In this document: positions 55,721 to 64,000 of the stretch, piece by piece
How the letters are laid out: each line of letters starts with the position of its first letter
Numbering within the stretch: position 1 is the first letter of the stretch
NCBI GenBank assembly: GCA_944363505.1
Contig: CALVUD010000001.1
Location: 1-64,000, forward strand
Direction: 5' to 3'
DNA from: an uncultured Clostridia bacterium
GTDB lineage: Bacteria; Bacillota; Clostridia; Christensenellales; DTU072
DNA length: 64,000 bases
Notes under the pieces: generated by a model
Databases searched by the model: none
Told to the model about the DNA's origin: nothing
Seen by the model: the letters and a program-made list of their open reading frames with translations, nothing else
Made by a program: the position numbers and the translations under genes

Positions 55721-56748
55721 AACTTCCCGACGGAATGCAAGCGGCGGTCTTTACCGATCCGTCGAACCTGTTTTATCTTACGGGATATTCCAATTCCGAC
55801 GCCGCAGTCGTCATTATCCGCGATAAAGCGTATTACGTTACGGACAAACGTTGTCTAAGCGAAGCAGGGAAGTATATGAACGGGTTCGAGATCGTCGATT
55901 CCGACGGCGAAAGCTACGTTTCGAAAGCCGTTTCGCTGTTATCGGCAAAAGAAGCAGAAACCGTAGGGGTAGAAAAAGACACGATTCTGTACAGGAATTA
56001 TTTGTTATTTGCAGAAAAATTTAAAAAAATCGCAGACGTCAGTCCGTATATCAAGTCGCTTCGCGCCGTAAAAAGCTCTGCGGAAGTCGAAAAGATCAAA
56101 GCCGCGCAGCGCATAACGGACGAAACGTTCGCCGTCGTTCTGGGTGCCGTTAAAGAGAACATGACCGAAAAGGAGTTGGCGTCGTCGGTAGATACAGAAC
56201 TTGTCAGGCGCGGAGCGTGCCCCGCGTTCGACACGATAGCGGCGTTCGGTGAAAACACCGCGCTTCCGCACGCGCACCCCGGCGACAGGCGTTTGAAATA
56301 CGGCGATCCTATAACCGTGGATTTCGGCGCAAAGCTGAACGGATACTGTTCCGATATGACCAGATCTTTCGTTTTCGGAAAGGCAAACGAAGAATACGAA
56401 AAGGCGTATAACGCCGTTTTGGGCGCGAAAAACGAAGCGGAATCGCGTATTTCTGCGGGAATGAGCGGTAAAGAGTGCGACAACGCGGCAAGGCAATTTC
56501 TTGCTCGTCGCGGGCTTGACAAGTATTTTACCCATTCGCTCGGACATTCGCTGGGTATCGATATACACGAAGCGCCGAACCTTAGTCCGCGTTCAGACGA
56601 AACTATTCCCGAGGGCGCCGTTACGAGCGTGGAGCCGGGGATTTATATCGACGGAAAATTCGGAATAAGAATAGAAGATATAGTGCTTTTCAAAAAAACG
56701 GGCGTCGAGAACTTGACAAATTCCGACGAACATTTAATAATAATATAG
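55717..56748 (+). CDS. Xaa-Pro aminopeptidase-type M24 metallopeptidase
   Basis: The product has 343 residues from ATG 55717, coupled to the S component gene. The N-terminal creatinase-like domain is short. The M24 catalytic domain shows metal ligands in [20 protein letters not shown] (Asp pair), [13 protein letters not shown] (His), [12 protein letters not shown] (Glu) and [10 protein letters not shown] (Glu). It removes N-terminal residues before proline. The neighbour efp, which helps translate proline runs, follows. Confidence 0.92.
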   Translation: MKLPDGMQAAVFTDPSNLFYLTGYSNSDAAVVIIRDKAYYVTDKRCLSEAGKYMNGFEIVDSDGESYVSKAVSLLSAKEAETVGVEKDTILYRNYLLFAEKFKKIADVSPYIKSLRAVKSSAEVEKIKAAQRITDETFAVVLGAVKENMTEKELASSVDTELVRRGACPAFDTIAAFGENTALPHAHPGDRRLKYGDPITVDFGAKLNGYCSDMTRSFVFGKANEEYEKAYNAVLGAKNEAESRISAGMSGKECDNAARQFLARRGLDKYFTHSLGHSLGIDIHEAPNLSPRSDETIPEGAVTSVEPGIYIDGKFGIRIEDIVLFKKTGVENLTNSDEHLIII

Positions 56749-56774
56749 AAAACAATTCGCGGAGGCATATATTT

Positions 56775-57338
56775 ATGGCAAACAGACTGGCAGGCGATCT
56801 CAGAAAAGGCGACACATTCGAACTCGACGGCACCGTACAGGTGGTCGTTGACTTCCAACACGTCAAACCCGGCAAAGGGGCGGCTTTCGTCCGCGTCAAG
56901 ATGCGTAACGTCATGACGGGCAGCGTTCTGGAGCGCACGTTCAACCCCAGTGAAAAATTCGACCTTGCTTATATAGAGCGCAAAAAGATGACCTACAGCT
57001 ATTCCGACGGCGATCTGTACTATTTCATGGACAACGAAACATACGACATGCTTCCCGTAAACCGCGAACTTATCGAGGACGCCTTGCATTTCATTAAAGA
57101 GGACAGTCTGGTGGACGTCGCTTTTTATAAAGGCAGCCCGTTCTCGGTCGAACCCGAAAACTTTGTCGTGCTTCAGGTCGTTCAATGCGATCCCGGCATT
57201 CCCGGAGCCACCGCTCAGCCCGGAACCAAGAGCGCGACTCTCGAAACCGGCTACGCTATCCAGGTCCCTCTGTTCATAGAAGAGGGCGAAATGATCAGGG
57301 TCGACACCCGCACCGGCGAATATATGTCCAGAGCGTAA
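56775..57338 (+). CDS. efp: Translation elongation factor P
   Basis: EF-P relieves ribosome stalling at consecutive prolines. The 187 residues have three beta-barrel domains. The modification loop of domain I is [14 protein letters not shown], with Lys in the conserved place, and domain III ends [23 protein letters not shown] precedes the ATG. The peptidase-efp order is widespread in Firmicutes. Confidence 0.96.
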   Translation: MANRLAGDLRKGDTFELDGTVQVVVDFQHVKPGKGAAFVRVKMRNVMTGSVLERTFNPSEKFDLAYIERKKMTYSYSDGDLYYFMDNETYDMLPVNRELIEDALHFIKEDSLVDVAFYKGSPFSVEPENFVVLQVVQCDPGIPGATAQPGTKSATLETGYAIQVPLFIEEGEMIRVDTRTGEYMSRA

Positions 57339-57358
57339 TCATTCCGAACTGCAATTTC

Positions 57359-57386
57359 AGGCAACCCGAACGGGTTGCCTTTTTTA
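57359..57386 (+). terminator. Terminator after efp
   Basis: AGGCAACCCG pairs with CGGGTTGCCT and is followed by T-rich sequence. Confidence 0.9.
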
Positions 57387-57589
57387 TGTTAAACAGGCTG
57401 AAATTCAGCTTAAAACGCCGTTTGCTTTAGATTTTTAAAATTAAAATCGGGACAAAACGAAGTATCCGAAGCGTTTCGGAGCGGAACGGGGAGTATAGTC
57501 GGAAAGGAAATATATACCGGTTCGAGCAAAGGGCGGCATTTTTAGATGCGCGACGGCTGCTCGGGAAACAATTAAAACGCGTTACGGGA

Positions 57590-57781
57590 TCAGTCTTCCA
57601 GTAATTCGTCCGCCGAAACCTCCATGATTTCGGCGAGGAGTTTAAAGTTTTCCAGGTCCGGATCGGATTTATCGTTTACCCATAAACTGATTGCCTGAGG
57701 CGAAAGGTTCATTTTCACAGCCAGTTCTCGTTGGGTCATTCCTTTTTCCGTCAAGATGGATTGTAAACGTTTTCCAATCAT
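57590..57781 (-). CDS. XRE-family HTH repressor
   Basis: A 63-residue Cro/CI-type helix-turn-helix protein: MTQRELAVKMNLSPQAISLW covers the recognition region. There is nothing beyond the HTH domain, as in small phage-like or toxin-antitoxin regulators. Palindromes ACTTGACAATCAAGT lie 30 and 75 bases before its start codon in tandem repeats with TATAAT boxes, so autoregulation is likely. No ribosome-binding site stands out. It lies between efp and spoIIIAA with no cognate partner gene. Confidence 0.8.
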   Translation of the reverse strand: MIGKRLQSILTEKGMTQRELAVKMNLSPQAISLWVNDKSDPDLENFKLLAEIMEVSADELLED

Positions 57782-57804
57782 AATCCGATTATATTAAATT
57801 AATG

Positions 57805-57906
57805 AGTATTATACTTGACAATCAAGTGATACTTGTATAGTATAATATAAAGTATTACTTGACAATCAAGTGATATTTGTATAGTATAATATAAAGTATT
57901 ACTTGA
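57805..57906. repeat. Tandem operator-promoter repeats
   Basis: Two units of 46 and 44 bases (57805-57850 and 57851-57894) and a partial third (57895-57906) run in tandem. Each full unit has the palindrome ACTTGACAATCAAGT (57813-57827, 57857-57871) and a following TATAGTATAAT block. The palindrome overlaps TTGACA, so a bound repressor would cover the -35. These are likely operators of the XRE protein at 57590. Confidence 0.7.
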
Positions 57907-58150
57907 TTTATCATTGCCTGTATTCTACTTCTTAAACTTTTTACGATAAATTGAGTTAATATCCCGGAGCGCATTTGACCACATAAATTTATTTATTACA
58001 TGGTCATTGGGAGGGCTGATAAATCGGCAATAAGTCAAAATCTGCCCGTTCCCGGTATGGTGAGGGATTTAATTCGGGAACGGAAAGGATAAGCGATACG
58101 TAAGGCGTATCGGATAATTAAAAACCGACATAGAATGTCGGTTTTTAATT
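57907..58150 (+). ncRNA. Candidate structured untranslated RNA
   Basis: Between the operator repeats and spoIIIAA lies a stretch with hairpins in series: CCGTTCCCG with CGGGAACGG (58046-58083), CGATACG with CGTATCG (58094-58112), and the terminator at 58116-58150. A rightward promoter in the repeats would give an RNA of about 250 bases. A 30-codon frame starts at 58000 without a ribosome-binding site. I recognise no known RNA family. Confidence 0.3.
58116..58150 (+). terminator. Strong terminator before spoIIIAA
   Basis: A perfect 16-base stem, AATTAAAAACCGACAT and its complement around AGA. The stem runs on into TTTTTAATT. It insulates the spoIIIA operon. Confidence 0.9.
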
Positions 58151-58253
58151 TTATAGAGCGGGTACGAGTATGCCTCGGCGACGTTTTAGCTTTGTAAATA
58201 ATTTATTCACGTTCGTTGTCAAATAGGGAATATTACCGGAATACACTTTTAGC

Positions 58254-59069
58254 GTGCTTAAACTTTTAGGAGAACAAATTTACGCCGCCGTCGTAAAAGC
58301 GGTGCCGTTGAACGCAGTTACCGAAATAAGGCTAAGACGCGGAGAAAAGGCTTTCGTAAAACACGCCTCGGGCGGGAAATTCGCGGAGTACAGATGCAGC
58401 TCCGAGGATATCGCCGCCGTTTTGAAACGCGCTACGATGTCGTCGCTTTACGCGTACCAAGAGGAACTCAAAAACGGATACGTTCATTATTCGAAAGGCG
58501 TAAGGATAGGCGTGGCGGGCGAAGGAGTGGTCGAATCGGGGAAAATAATAACCTATAAGAATTTTACGTCCCTGACCGTAAGGATACCGCACGAGGTCGT
58601 CGGAGCCGCGGACAGGATACTTAACATCCTCAACCCGTTCGAAAATCTTTTGGTGATCTCTCCGCCTTACGGCGGGAAAACGACGCTTTTAAGGGACGTT
58701 GCCAGGATCTTGAGCGAAAACGGGGATACTTTGATACTTGACGAGCGCGGAGAATTTTTTGCGGGCGGAGCGCGTTTCGGGCCTCGCGCCGACTTTATCG
58801 TGAACACTCCGAAGCGTCTTGCCGCAGAGGGCGCCATACGCGCGCTGAACCCCGAGATCATAGTCATGGACGAAATTTTTCCGTACGTAGATATGCCCGT
58901 CATACGCGATATCGCCTCGAGCGGCGTAAAAATCGCCGCAAGTATCCACTCCGATTCCGTCGAAAGCGTTCTGAAACGCTTTCCCGAAGTCAGGGAACTG
59001 TTTTCTTACGCCGTGGTGCTGACGCATATTCCGCGCGCGGGCAGCATAAAATCGGTAACAAGGTTGTAA
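58254..59069 (+). CDS. spoIIIAA: Stage III sporulation protein SpoIIIAA
   Basis: A 271-residue secretion-type ATPase, starting at GTG 58254. It powers the SpoIIIA-SpoIIQ channel between mother cell and forespore. The P-loop reads SPPYGGKTTLLRD, in which the first Gly of the GxxxxGK pattern is Ser. Walker B lies in EIIVMDEIFPY. The Asp/Glu box is ILDERGEFF. The rest is normal. Overlap of one base with spoIIIAB. Confidence 0.92.
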   Translation: MLKLLGEQIYAAVVKAVPLNAVTEIRLRRGEKAFVKHASGGKFAEYRCSSEDIAAVLKRATMSSLYAYQEELKNGYVHYSKGVRIGVAGEGVVESGKIITYKNFTSLTVRIPHEVVGAADRILNILNPFENLLVISPPYGGKTTLLRDVARILSENGDTLILDERGEFFAGGARFGPRADFIVNTPKRLAAEGAIRALNPEIIVMDEIFPYVDMPVIRDIASSGVKIAASIHSDSVESVLKRFPEVRELFSYAVVLTHIPRAGSIKSVTRL

Positions 59070-59545
59070 TGCTGGGGATAATACTTGCCGCGGTGGGGCT
59101 TCTGATATGCGTTTATATAGGCTTGGCCGTCGACAATTATTACAAATCGCGGCTGAATACCGTCAGGGATTATCTGGCGTTCGTGAGATTCTCCGAGCGC
59201 GAAACGGAGTTCCTGAAAACGGACATGCCCGCGCTATTATCGGGCTTCGAGTGTAAATCGGAGTTCAAAAAAATGATAACCGAGGCGAGCGGAAAGCTTT
59301 CGGAAGGCGGGACGGCGGAGTGCGCCTCCGACAGACTGAAAAAGGAGGACCTCGAGAAGGTAAACGCCTTTTTGAAGGGACTATCCGAAACCGATTACGT
59401 TTCCCGCGCCGCTTTGTTCAGGTATTCGATAAGTATCGCGGAAAACATGGAAAAGGTTGCCGAAAAAGAAAAAAAACAAAAGGGGGAACTTATAAAAAAA
59501 CTGATGTTTTTACTTGGCGTCGGTTTGGTGATATTGGCTATATGA
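59069..59545 (+). CDS. spoIIIAB: Stage III sporulation protein SpoIIIAB
   Basis: A 158-residue protein with an N-terminal helix (GIILAAVGLLICVYIGLAV), a helical middle domain and a C-terminal helix (LMFLLGVGLVILAI). It resembles GspF-like inner-membrane parts of secretion systems. Second in the spoIIIA operon; ATGA overlap with spoIIIAC. Confidence 0.9.
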   Translation: MLGIILAAVGLLICVYIGLAVDNYYKSRLNTVRDYLAFVRFSERETEFLKTDMPALLSGFECKSEFKKMITEASGKLSEGGTAECASDRLKKEDLEKVNAFLKGLSETDYVSRAALFRYSISIAENMEKVAEKEKKQKGELIKKLMFLLGVGLVILAI

Positions 59546-59742
59546 CGGGACTGGAAACCATCTTCAAAATAGCCGGCGTGGGTATTCTCGCCGCAGTCAT
59601 AAATTCGATACTCGAAAAAAGCGATAAACGCGAACTGACCACGTTCGTCACTTTGACCGCGCTTATCATCGTGCTGGTAATGGTGATAGAAATGCTCAGC
59701 GGTCTTTTCAACAGTATCCGGTCGCTTTTCAATCTGTACTGA
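59542..59742 (+). CDS. spoIIIAC: Stage III sporulation protein SpoIIIAC
   Basis: A 66-residue protein with two membrane helices, starting at ATG 59542 in overlap with spoIIIAB. IFKIAGVGILAAVINSILEK and LTALIIVLVMVIEMLSGLFN are typical. It is a small membrane part of the SpoIIIA channel, homologous to part of SpoIIIAD. Confidence 0.92.
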   Translation: MTGLETIFKIAGVGILAAVINSILEKSDKRELTTFVTLTALIIVLVMVIEMLSGLFNSIRSLFNLY

Positions 59743-59743
59743 T

Positions 59744-60130
59744 GTGGGAATAGTCAGGGTAATTCTGATAGCTTTCGTAGGGCTTATAACGGTCGGCGTA
59801 CTGAGGGAAGTCAAACCGTCTTTGGCCGCTGTTGCGGGGATTGTAACGGGTATAGTGATAATTTATTCGCTTTTGGACGAATTTACCCTGATAATCGACA
59901 GCTTCAAGGAATTGACCTCGCTCGCTCAGATCGACAACGCGCTCGTGAAAACGATAGTAAAAATAATCGGCATAGGATACCTGACGGAATTCAGCGCGGG
60001 TATCGCGGAAGATTACGGCTCCGCTTCGATAGCGAAAAAAGTGGAGTTCGGAGGTAAGATATGCATAGCGGTCCTGGCGTTGCCCGTCATTACGGGGCTT
60101 GTAAACACAATCGTAAGCTTGGTAAAATAA
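59744..60130 (+). CDS. spoIIIAD: Stage III sporulation protein SpoIIIAD
   Basis: A 128-residue protein with four helices, starting at GTG 59744 one base after the spoIIIAC stop. Segments LITVGVLREVKPSLAAVAGI and VKIIGIGYLTEFSAGIAEDY are conserved in SpoIIIAD. Its last 70 bases are also the start of spoIIIAE in another frame. Confidence 0.92.
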   Translation: MGIVRVILIAFVGLITVGVLREVKPSLAAVAGIVTGIVIIYSLLDEFTLIIDSFKELTSLAQIDNALVKTIVKIIGIGYLTEFSAGIAEDYGSASIAKKVEFGGKICIAVLALPVITGLVNTIVSLVK

Positions 60131-61335
60131 CCTTTATCGTCGCGGCGGTTTTCCTGTTATCCGTTATAGTTTCGTTTACCTCGTTTCGAGGAGAAAACGG
60201 TGTGAAAATCGCATACGCCGACGACGAGGACAAACTCGACGAAATCGAAAAGGATATAAACGAAGAAATAGACCGCGAACTCGACTTGCTGATCTCGGAA
60301 GAACTGGACGAATATTTTAAAAACTCCGCTTCGCGCGTGGACGGATTCGGCGGTTCGCTGAAAAGTTTCATCAAATCGGTCATTGACGGCGAAAATTCCA
60401 TTTCCGCGAACGATTTGTTGGATTACGCGTGGGAGTCGTTCAAAAAGGGGCTTGCCGGCGCCGTGGCGTCGGTCGCGGTACTCGTGGTACTGTCTGTTTT
60501 AGGAGGAATGTCGGACGCGCTGACGGGCGGATTCAAACGTCAATCAACTAAACAAATCGTATATTTTGCGATATACGCGGGCGTAGTCGCTTCGCTTGCG
60601 GGCATCATAGCTTCTTTAAGCGGCGGAGTAACCGAAGCCATCTCGGATCTGAATACGCTCGTTTCCTATTCCGCTCCCGTGTTCGCCACGTTATTGACGG
60701 CGTTAGGCGGGGTGGGCGGCGCGGAAATGCTCGCGCCTTTTACGCTGCTCGTCAGCGGAGTCGTAGTCAACGTAATCAACGCGCTTATAATTCCTTTGTT
60801 TTTCGCTTCGGTGGTATTTACTATAATAGGCAACCTCAGCGACTCGGTAAAACTCGGAAAACTCACCAAAGCCGTAAAATCGATAGGCGGGTGGATCCTC
60901 GGTATAATGTTCGGACTGGTAACGACGTTTGCAAGCATTCAAGGCATTGTGGGCGCGGGAATAGATACCGTCGCGGTCAAAAGCGCCAAATTCGCGCTGT
61001 CGAGCTATGTCCCGATCCTCGGCGGATATCTGTCCGAAGGCTTCGATATAGTGATGGCTAGCGGCGTGCTGATAAAAAACGCTTTGGGACTCGGTGTGTT
61101 CGTAGTATTGGTCCTTACCGTAACCGTACCTATAATAAAGATGGTGCTGTTTTCGGCGATATTGAAGCTGACCGCCGGCATTATTGAACCAGTCGGAGAC
61201 CCGAAAATTTCGGAATTGATATATAATACCGCATCGAACATAAATCTTTTAATCGCATGCGTTGCGGGAGTGGGCTTTTTGATCTTCGTTATGCTGATGC
61301 TTGTCATCGGAGCGTTCAACGTGGGCATGTTATGA
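60061..61335 (+). CDS. spoIIIAE: Stage III sporulation protein SpoIIIAE
   Basis: The product has 424 residues. ATG 60061 has GGAGG six bases upstream, so the gene overlaps spoIIIAD by 70 bases. It has a cleavable-looking signal (basic start, ITFIVAAVFLLSVIVSFTSF, then AYADDED), an acidic segment, and about seven membrane helices. It is the largest membrane part of the SpoIIIA channel. The overlap is longer than in most Firmicutes. Confidence 0.9.
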   Translation: MHSGPGVARHYGACKHNRKLGKITFIVAAVFLLSVIVSFTSFRGENGVKIAYADDEDKLDEIEKDINEEIDRELDLLISEELDEYFKNSASRVDGFGGSLKSFIKSVIDGENSISANDLLDYAWESFKKGLAGAVASVAVLVVLSVLGGMSDALTGGFKRQSTKQIVYFAIYAGVVASLAGIIASLSGGVTEAISDLNTLVSYSAPVFATLLTALGGVGGAEMLAPFTLLVSGVVVNVINALIIPLFFASVVFTIIGNLSDSVKLGKLTKAVKSIGGWILGIMFGLVTTFASIQGIVGAGIDTVAVKSAKFALSSYVPILGGYLSEGFDIVMASGVLIKNALGLGVFVVLVLTVTVPIIKMVLFSAILKLTAGIIEPVGDPKISELIYNTASNINLLIACVAGVGFLIFVMLMLVIGAFNVGML

Positions 61336-61823
61336 GTCTTACCGCCTGGGTCATAAGCATTACCGCGGCTATTGCCGTCGGCACGCTCGCAGACATAATT
61401 CTTGCGGACGGAAACACTAAAAAGTTCGTAAAAAGCGTTACCGCGCTGATAGTTTTCGCGGTAATAATAGCGCCTCTGCCGAAGCTCTTCGGCGGTTCTT
61501 TCGACGCGGAAACGATTCTGTCCGAAACCGAAAATCAACAATATCTTGCCGAGGTAGCTATTTCCAAAGCCGAATTCAAAGCCGAAAATCTGGAAAGAAA
61601 ACTCGAATCGATAGGCGTAAAAAAAGCAGAGGTCGTAATTCATTTGACAGGCTACGACTCCGATTCCGAAACAGCCGCTGTCATAGTCGATATTTCGGCT
61701 TCGGGCAGTGTGTCGGCGTCGGACTCCGAAATAAAAGCGTTTGCCGCGGCATATCTTTCGGTCGATACGAATAAAGTTTTTATAACGGGAAGAAATGATG
61801 GAAAAAATCAAGGAACTGATTAA
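61332..61823 (+). CDS. spoIIIAF: Stage III sporulation protein SpoIIIAF
   Basis: A 163-residue protein from ATG 61332 (ATGA overlap with spoIIIAE). Two N-terminal helices (VISITAAIAVGTLADIILAD, then VTALIVFAVIIAPL) precede a ring-building-motif-like soluble domain (KKAEVVIHLTGYDSDSETAA). It belongs to the channel's extracellular ring parts. Overlaps spoIIIAG by 29 bases. Confidence 0.9.
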   Translation: MSLTAWVISITAAIAVGTLADIILADGNTKKFVKSVTALIVFAVIIAPLPKLFGGSFDAETILSETENQQYLAEVAISKAEFKAENLERKLESIGVKKAEVVIHLTGYDSDSETAAVIVDISASGSVSASDSEIKAFAAAYLSVDTNKVFITGRNDGKNQGTD

Positions 61824-62316
61824 AAAAATCCGCGGAATAAAAAATATAGAAATTATTATCGGGTTGGTCATAATTGCGATAGTCATAATAATATACTCTA
61901 CCGTAAGCACCTTAAAAGCCGACAAACAAGCCGATACCGCAGGGGATATAACTACGGAACTCGAGGCAAGACTCGAAGCCATTCTGTCCGAGATAGAAGG
62001 CGCGGGAAAGGTTGACGTAATGATAACATACGCGACTACCGAGAATAAGATCACGGCGACTTCGACGAACACTCACTCGACCACAACGGTTTCGGGAAAT
62101 TCCGAAACGACGACCGTAACCACGACTACATCTCCGGTGATGCAAGGTTCTTCCGCAGTGGTCTTGGGCGAACAGATGCCGGAAATCATAGGCGTTTTGG
62201 TGGTCGCCGAAGGCGCTAAGGACATAAAAGTGCAACTAAAACTCAGAGACGCCGTTTCGACGGTTCTGGGTATCAATCCGAATACGATACAAATACTAAC
62301 AAGGAGAGCAGTATGA
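61795..62316 (+). CDS. spoIIIAG: Stage III sporulation protein SpoIIIAG
   Basis: The product has 173 residues with one membrane helix (IEIIIGLVIIAIVIIIYSTV) and a ring-building domain. A Thr/Ser-rich insert (TTTVSGNSETTTVTTTTSPV) occupies the place of the beta-triangle insert of B. subtilis SpoIIIAG and is shorter. SpoIIIAG forms a large ring in the intermembrane space. Overlaps spoIIIAH by four bases. Confidence 0.92.
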   Translation: MMEKIKELIKKIRGIKNIEIIIGLVIIAIVIIIYSTVSTLKADKQADTAGDITTELEARLEAILSEIEGAGKVDVMITYATTENKITATSTNTHSTTTVSGNSETTTVTTTTSPVMQGSSAVVLGEQMPEIIGVLVVAEGAKDIKVQLKLRDAVSTVLGINPNTIQILTRRAV

Positions 62317-62831
62317 AAAATAAACTAGCAAAGCTGAAAGAAAGCATCAAAGCCAACAAGAAAAAGATTATCGTCGTTGTGACGATGGTGGCGTTACTTG
62401 TTGCAACCGGCTGTTTGAATTACTTCCTTAACGTCAAGCAGCAAGACGGACAGCCCGCGGGCACCGATCAGACGGTTACCGCCGAAACCTTCTTCTCGAC
62501 GTATCGCACGGACAGAGAAGAAACCAGAAGTCAGGAACTTCAGTATCTCGACGAAATAATCGCGTCGGCTTCTTCTTCCGAAGCTGCGATCGCGTCCGCC
62601 GAGGAACAGAAACTTCTGATCACGGGAGCGATGGAAACCGAACTCGTGCTCGAAGGACTGATCAAAGCCAAAGGCTTCGAGGACTGCGTAGTTACCATGA
62701 GCACCGAAAACGTTAACGTGGTGGTTATGGACGAGGAGCTTACGCTGGAAGAATCCGCCCAAATACTGGATATCATCGTCAGCGAAACAGATTTTACTGC
62801 TCCCAACGTGGTGATAATCCCTTATGTATAA
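62313..62831 (+). CDS. spoIIIAH: Stage III sporulation protein SpoIIIAH
   Basis: The product has 172 residues with an N-terminal helix (IIVVVTMVALLVATGCLNYF) and a C-terminal YscJ/FliF-like domain with EETRSQELQYLDEIIASASS and DCVVTMSTENVNVVVMDEEL. It faces SpoIIQ or a replacement from the forespore side. It is last in the operon, with AAGGAGAG ahead of the start and a terminator after. Confidence 0.92.
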   Translation: MKNKLAKLKESIKANKKKIIVVVTMVALLVATGCLNYFLNVKQQDGQPAGTDQTVTAETFFSTYRTDREETRSQELQYLDEIIASASSSEAAIASAEEQKLLITGAMETELVLEGLIKAKGFEDCVVTMSTENVNVVVMDEELTLEESAQILDIIVSETDFTAPNVVIIPYV

Positions 62832-62886
62832 AATCGCTTTTACCAAAATGATTTAAAGGGTTGAAACCGTCACTGACGACAGTATT

Positions 62887-62922
62887 GAAAAAGGGCTTGT
62901 TCCGCCGAGCAAGCTCTTTTTC
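62887..62922 (+). terminator. Terminator of the spoIIIA operon
   Basis: GAAAAAGGGCTTG pairs with CAAGCTCTTTTTC (one G-T), with a T-rich tail. Confidence 0.8.
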
Positions 62923-63035
62923 GTTTTTGTCGGATCGAGGATCTGACAGGCGATACACGGAATAAGATAGCGATACCTGTTCAAATTCTGTTGTAAATAA
63001 TTGCTAAAGCGCGGCGAATGTGCTATCATATCGCT

Positions 63036-63368
63036 ATGGAAGAGATGAAACCACAGGTTGTCGAACAGTATTCCACGTTGATCGCGTCGGTTGCGAACGA
63101 ATCGTTCCGTAAGGTCGAGGGCGTTACCCGCCTTGATGGCGCTGCGAAATACCGCTTCGGAATCAAGACGTTGAAAAACACGAATTGTCATGTTTACATT
63201 GTCGGTACAGACGAGGTCATTATCGATATTTTCGTCAACGTCGATTACGGTTATTCCATTCCGGAGACCGTCTGCCAGCTTCAGGAAACCATCAAAAACG
63301 ACGTGGAGGAAGCCACCAAGTTCCGCGTCAAAAAAGTCAACGTTACGGTGGACAACATAAATTTATAA
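63036..63368 (+). CDS. Asp23/Gls24-family protein
   Basis: A 110-residue Asp23-domain protein from ATG 63036. The core pattern is TLIASVANESFRKVEGVTRL and EVIIDIFVNVDYGYSIPETV, as in YqhY/YloU. The family is tied to envelope stress and control of fatty-acid synthesis. Position before nusB and xseA is the usual place of YqhY. It overlaps nusB by one base. Confidence 0.9.
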   Translation: MEEMKPQVVEQYSTLIASVANESFRKVEGVTRLDGAAKYRFGIKTLKNTNCHVYIVGTDEVIIDIFVNVDYGYSIPETVCQLQETIKNDVEEATKFRVKKVNVTVDNINL

Positions 63369-63775
63369 TGCAATACCGGAAAAAAGCGCGCGACAGCGTA
63401 TATAAACTCGTTTTTGAATATCTGTTCCTGGGGCGTGAAAACCCCAGGACGTTAGCTATTATGACGGCAGTAGACATGCCCGGGAGCGAGTCGGAATACA
63501 TCACCGCGGTTTACCGCGGAGTTATCGAGCATGCTGATGAGCTGAAGGAAACCGTTTCAAAATACGCCGTAAATTTCAAGTCCGACAGGATATTCCTTGC
63601 GGACATGGCGGCGATGCTGATTGCCGTTTACGAAATGAAATACATGGACGATATTCCTTTGGGCGTTTCCATCAGCGAAGCGGTGGAACTGGTCAAAACG
63701 TATTCAACGGAAAAGTCTTATTCTTACGTGAACGGCATTTTGAGTTCCGTGTATAAGGAACTGACCGCGCAATAA
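63368..63775 (+). CDS. nusB: Transcription antitermination factor NusB
   Basis: A 135-residue all-helical protein starting at ATG 63368 in TAATG overlap. RKKARDSVYKLVFEYLF is the conserved N-terminus, and VSISEAVELVKTYSTEKSYS with VNGILSSVYKEL the conserved C-terminus. With NusE it binds boxA in rRNA leaders. Coupled to xseA by a one-base overlap. Confidence 0.92.
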   Translation: MQYRKKARDSVYKLVFEYLFLGRENPRTLAIMTAVDMPGSESEYITAVYRGVIEHADELKETVSKYAVNFKSDRIFLADMAAMLIAVYEMKYMDDIPLGVSISEAVELVKTYSTEKSYSYVNGILSSVYKELTAQ

Positions 63776-64000
63776 TGCAAAACAGAAAATACATCACGGT
63801 TTCGGAGCTTAATTTTTACCTGAACCGCATAATCGACGCCGAAGAACTGCTTCACGACATCTATCTGATGGGCGAAGTCAGCGGCGTAAACACGGTCAAA
63901 GGAAATCTGTACTGTACCCTGAAAGACGAGGACGCGGCTATACAGGTATGCTGTTTCGGCGTCGAGAAAACGTATTTACCCGAAACGGGCGAACGCGTCC
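63775..64000 (+). CDS. xseA: Exodeoxyribonuclease VII large subunit, partial
   Basis: The first 75 codons are present and the window ends inside the gene. The start KYITVSELNFYLNRIIDAEE, followed by DIYLMGEVSGVNTVKGNLY, is the N-terminal OB fold typical of XseA. Start ATG overlaps the nusB stop (TAATG). The enzyme degrades single-stranded DNA with XseB. Confidence 0.93.
   Translation, partial: MQNRKYITVSELNFYLNRIIDAEELLHDIYLMGEVSGVNTVKGNLYCTLKDEDAAIQVCCFGVEKTYLPETGERV

Noticed and set aside
57805..57906. CRISPR array from the tandem repeats before the XRE gene
   Set aside because: The units are contiguous with no unique spacers, and they contain promoter and operator features; no cas genes are present.

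Overview
The window looks like a chromosome segment of an endospore-forming, anaerobic Clostridia-type Firmicute. It carries spoIIAA-spoIIAB-sigF, spoVAC-VAD-VAE and the complete spoIIIAA-AH operon. It also has the SCIFF ranthipeptide and its radical SAM maturase, ClpC, long-form HPF and a bifunctional RelA/SpoT. An [FeFe]-hydrogenase-type TM1266 regulator points to fermentative anaerobic metabolism. The lineage cannot be fixed from sequence alone; an uncultured Christensenellales-like group is possible.

Region 1, about 1-10.4 kb, is accessory. The first 5.6 kb are AT-rich. They hold a nucleoside-phosphorylase/SLOG (STALD) fusion resembling a Thoeris-type immune effector, a sigma-region-4-like regulator, and a lipoprotein/unknown/lipoprotein-protease cluster. 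From about 5.7 to 10.3 kb there is a small integrative element or remnant. It has an HUH-type rolling-circle Rep with three small upstream genes on the minus strand, a leader with an attenuator-like hairpin, and a large serine recombinase. Very long inverted repeats lie at both ends of its gene block, followed by a 113-bp direct duplication carrying two terminators.

Region 2, 10.4-25.7 kb, has a HAD hydrolase, a CNNM/CorC membrane protein, a 1166-residue repeat lipoprotein, two unknown genes, a GtrA protein, galU, clpC, hpf, a TIM-barrel isomerase/epimerase, pgi, and an ABC ATPase homologue that has lost most catalytic motifs.

Region 3, 25.7-45.3 kb, starts with a leader RNA whose terminator overlaps the ribosome-binding site of a TM1266-type regulator followed by a NitT/ThiY-like ABC transporter. 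Then come ruvCAB-queA-tgt, yajC, a TIGR04086-type membrane protein, the SCIFF peptide and maturase, secD-secF, recJ, relA and a convergent P-type ATPase.

Region 4, 45.5-51.5 kb, has six tRNA genes (Pro, Met/Ile2, Asp, Phe, Thr, Tyr) under one strong promoter. After them come a YdeI-family gene, a CitMHS/ArsB-like permease, a GPH-type sugar symporter and an HtrA-like lipoprotein protease.

Region 5, 51.6-64 kb, is sporulation and housekeeping: spoIIAA-AB-sigF, spoVAC-VAD-VAE, an ECF S component, a Xaa-Pro peptidase, efp, an XRE regulator with tandem operator-promoter repeats and a structured untranslated stretch, spoIIIAA-AH, an Asp23-family gene, nusB, and the start of xseA, cut by the window edge.
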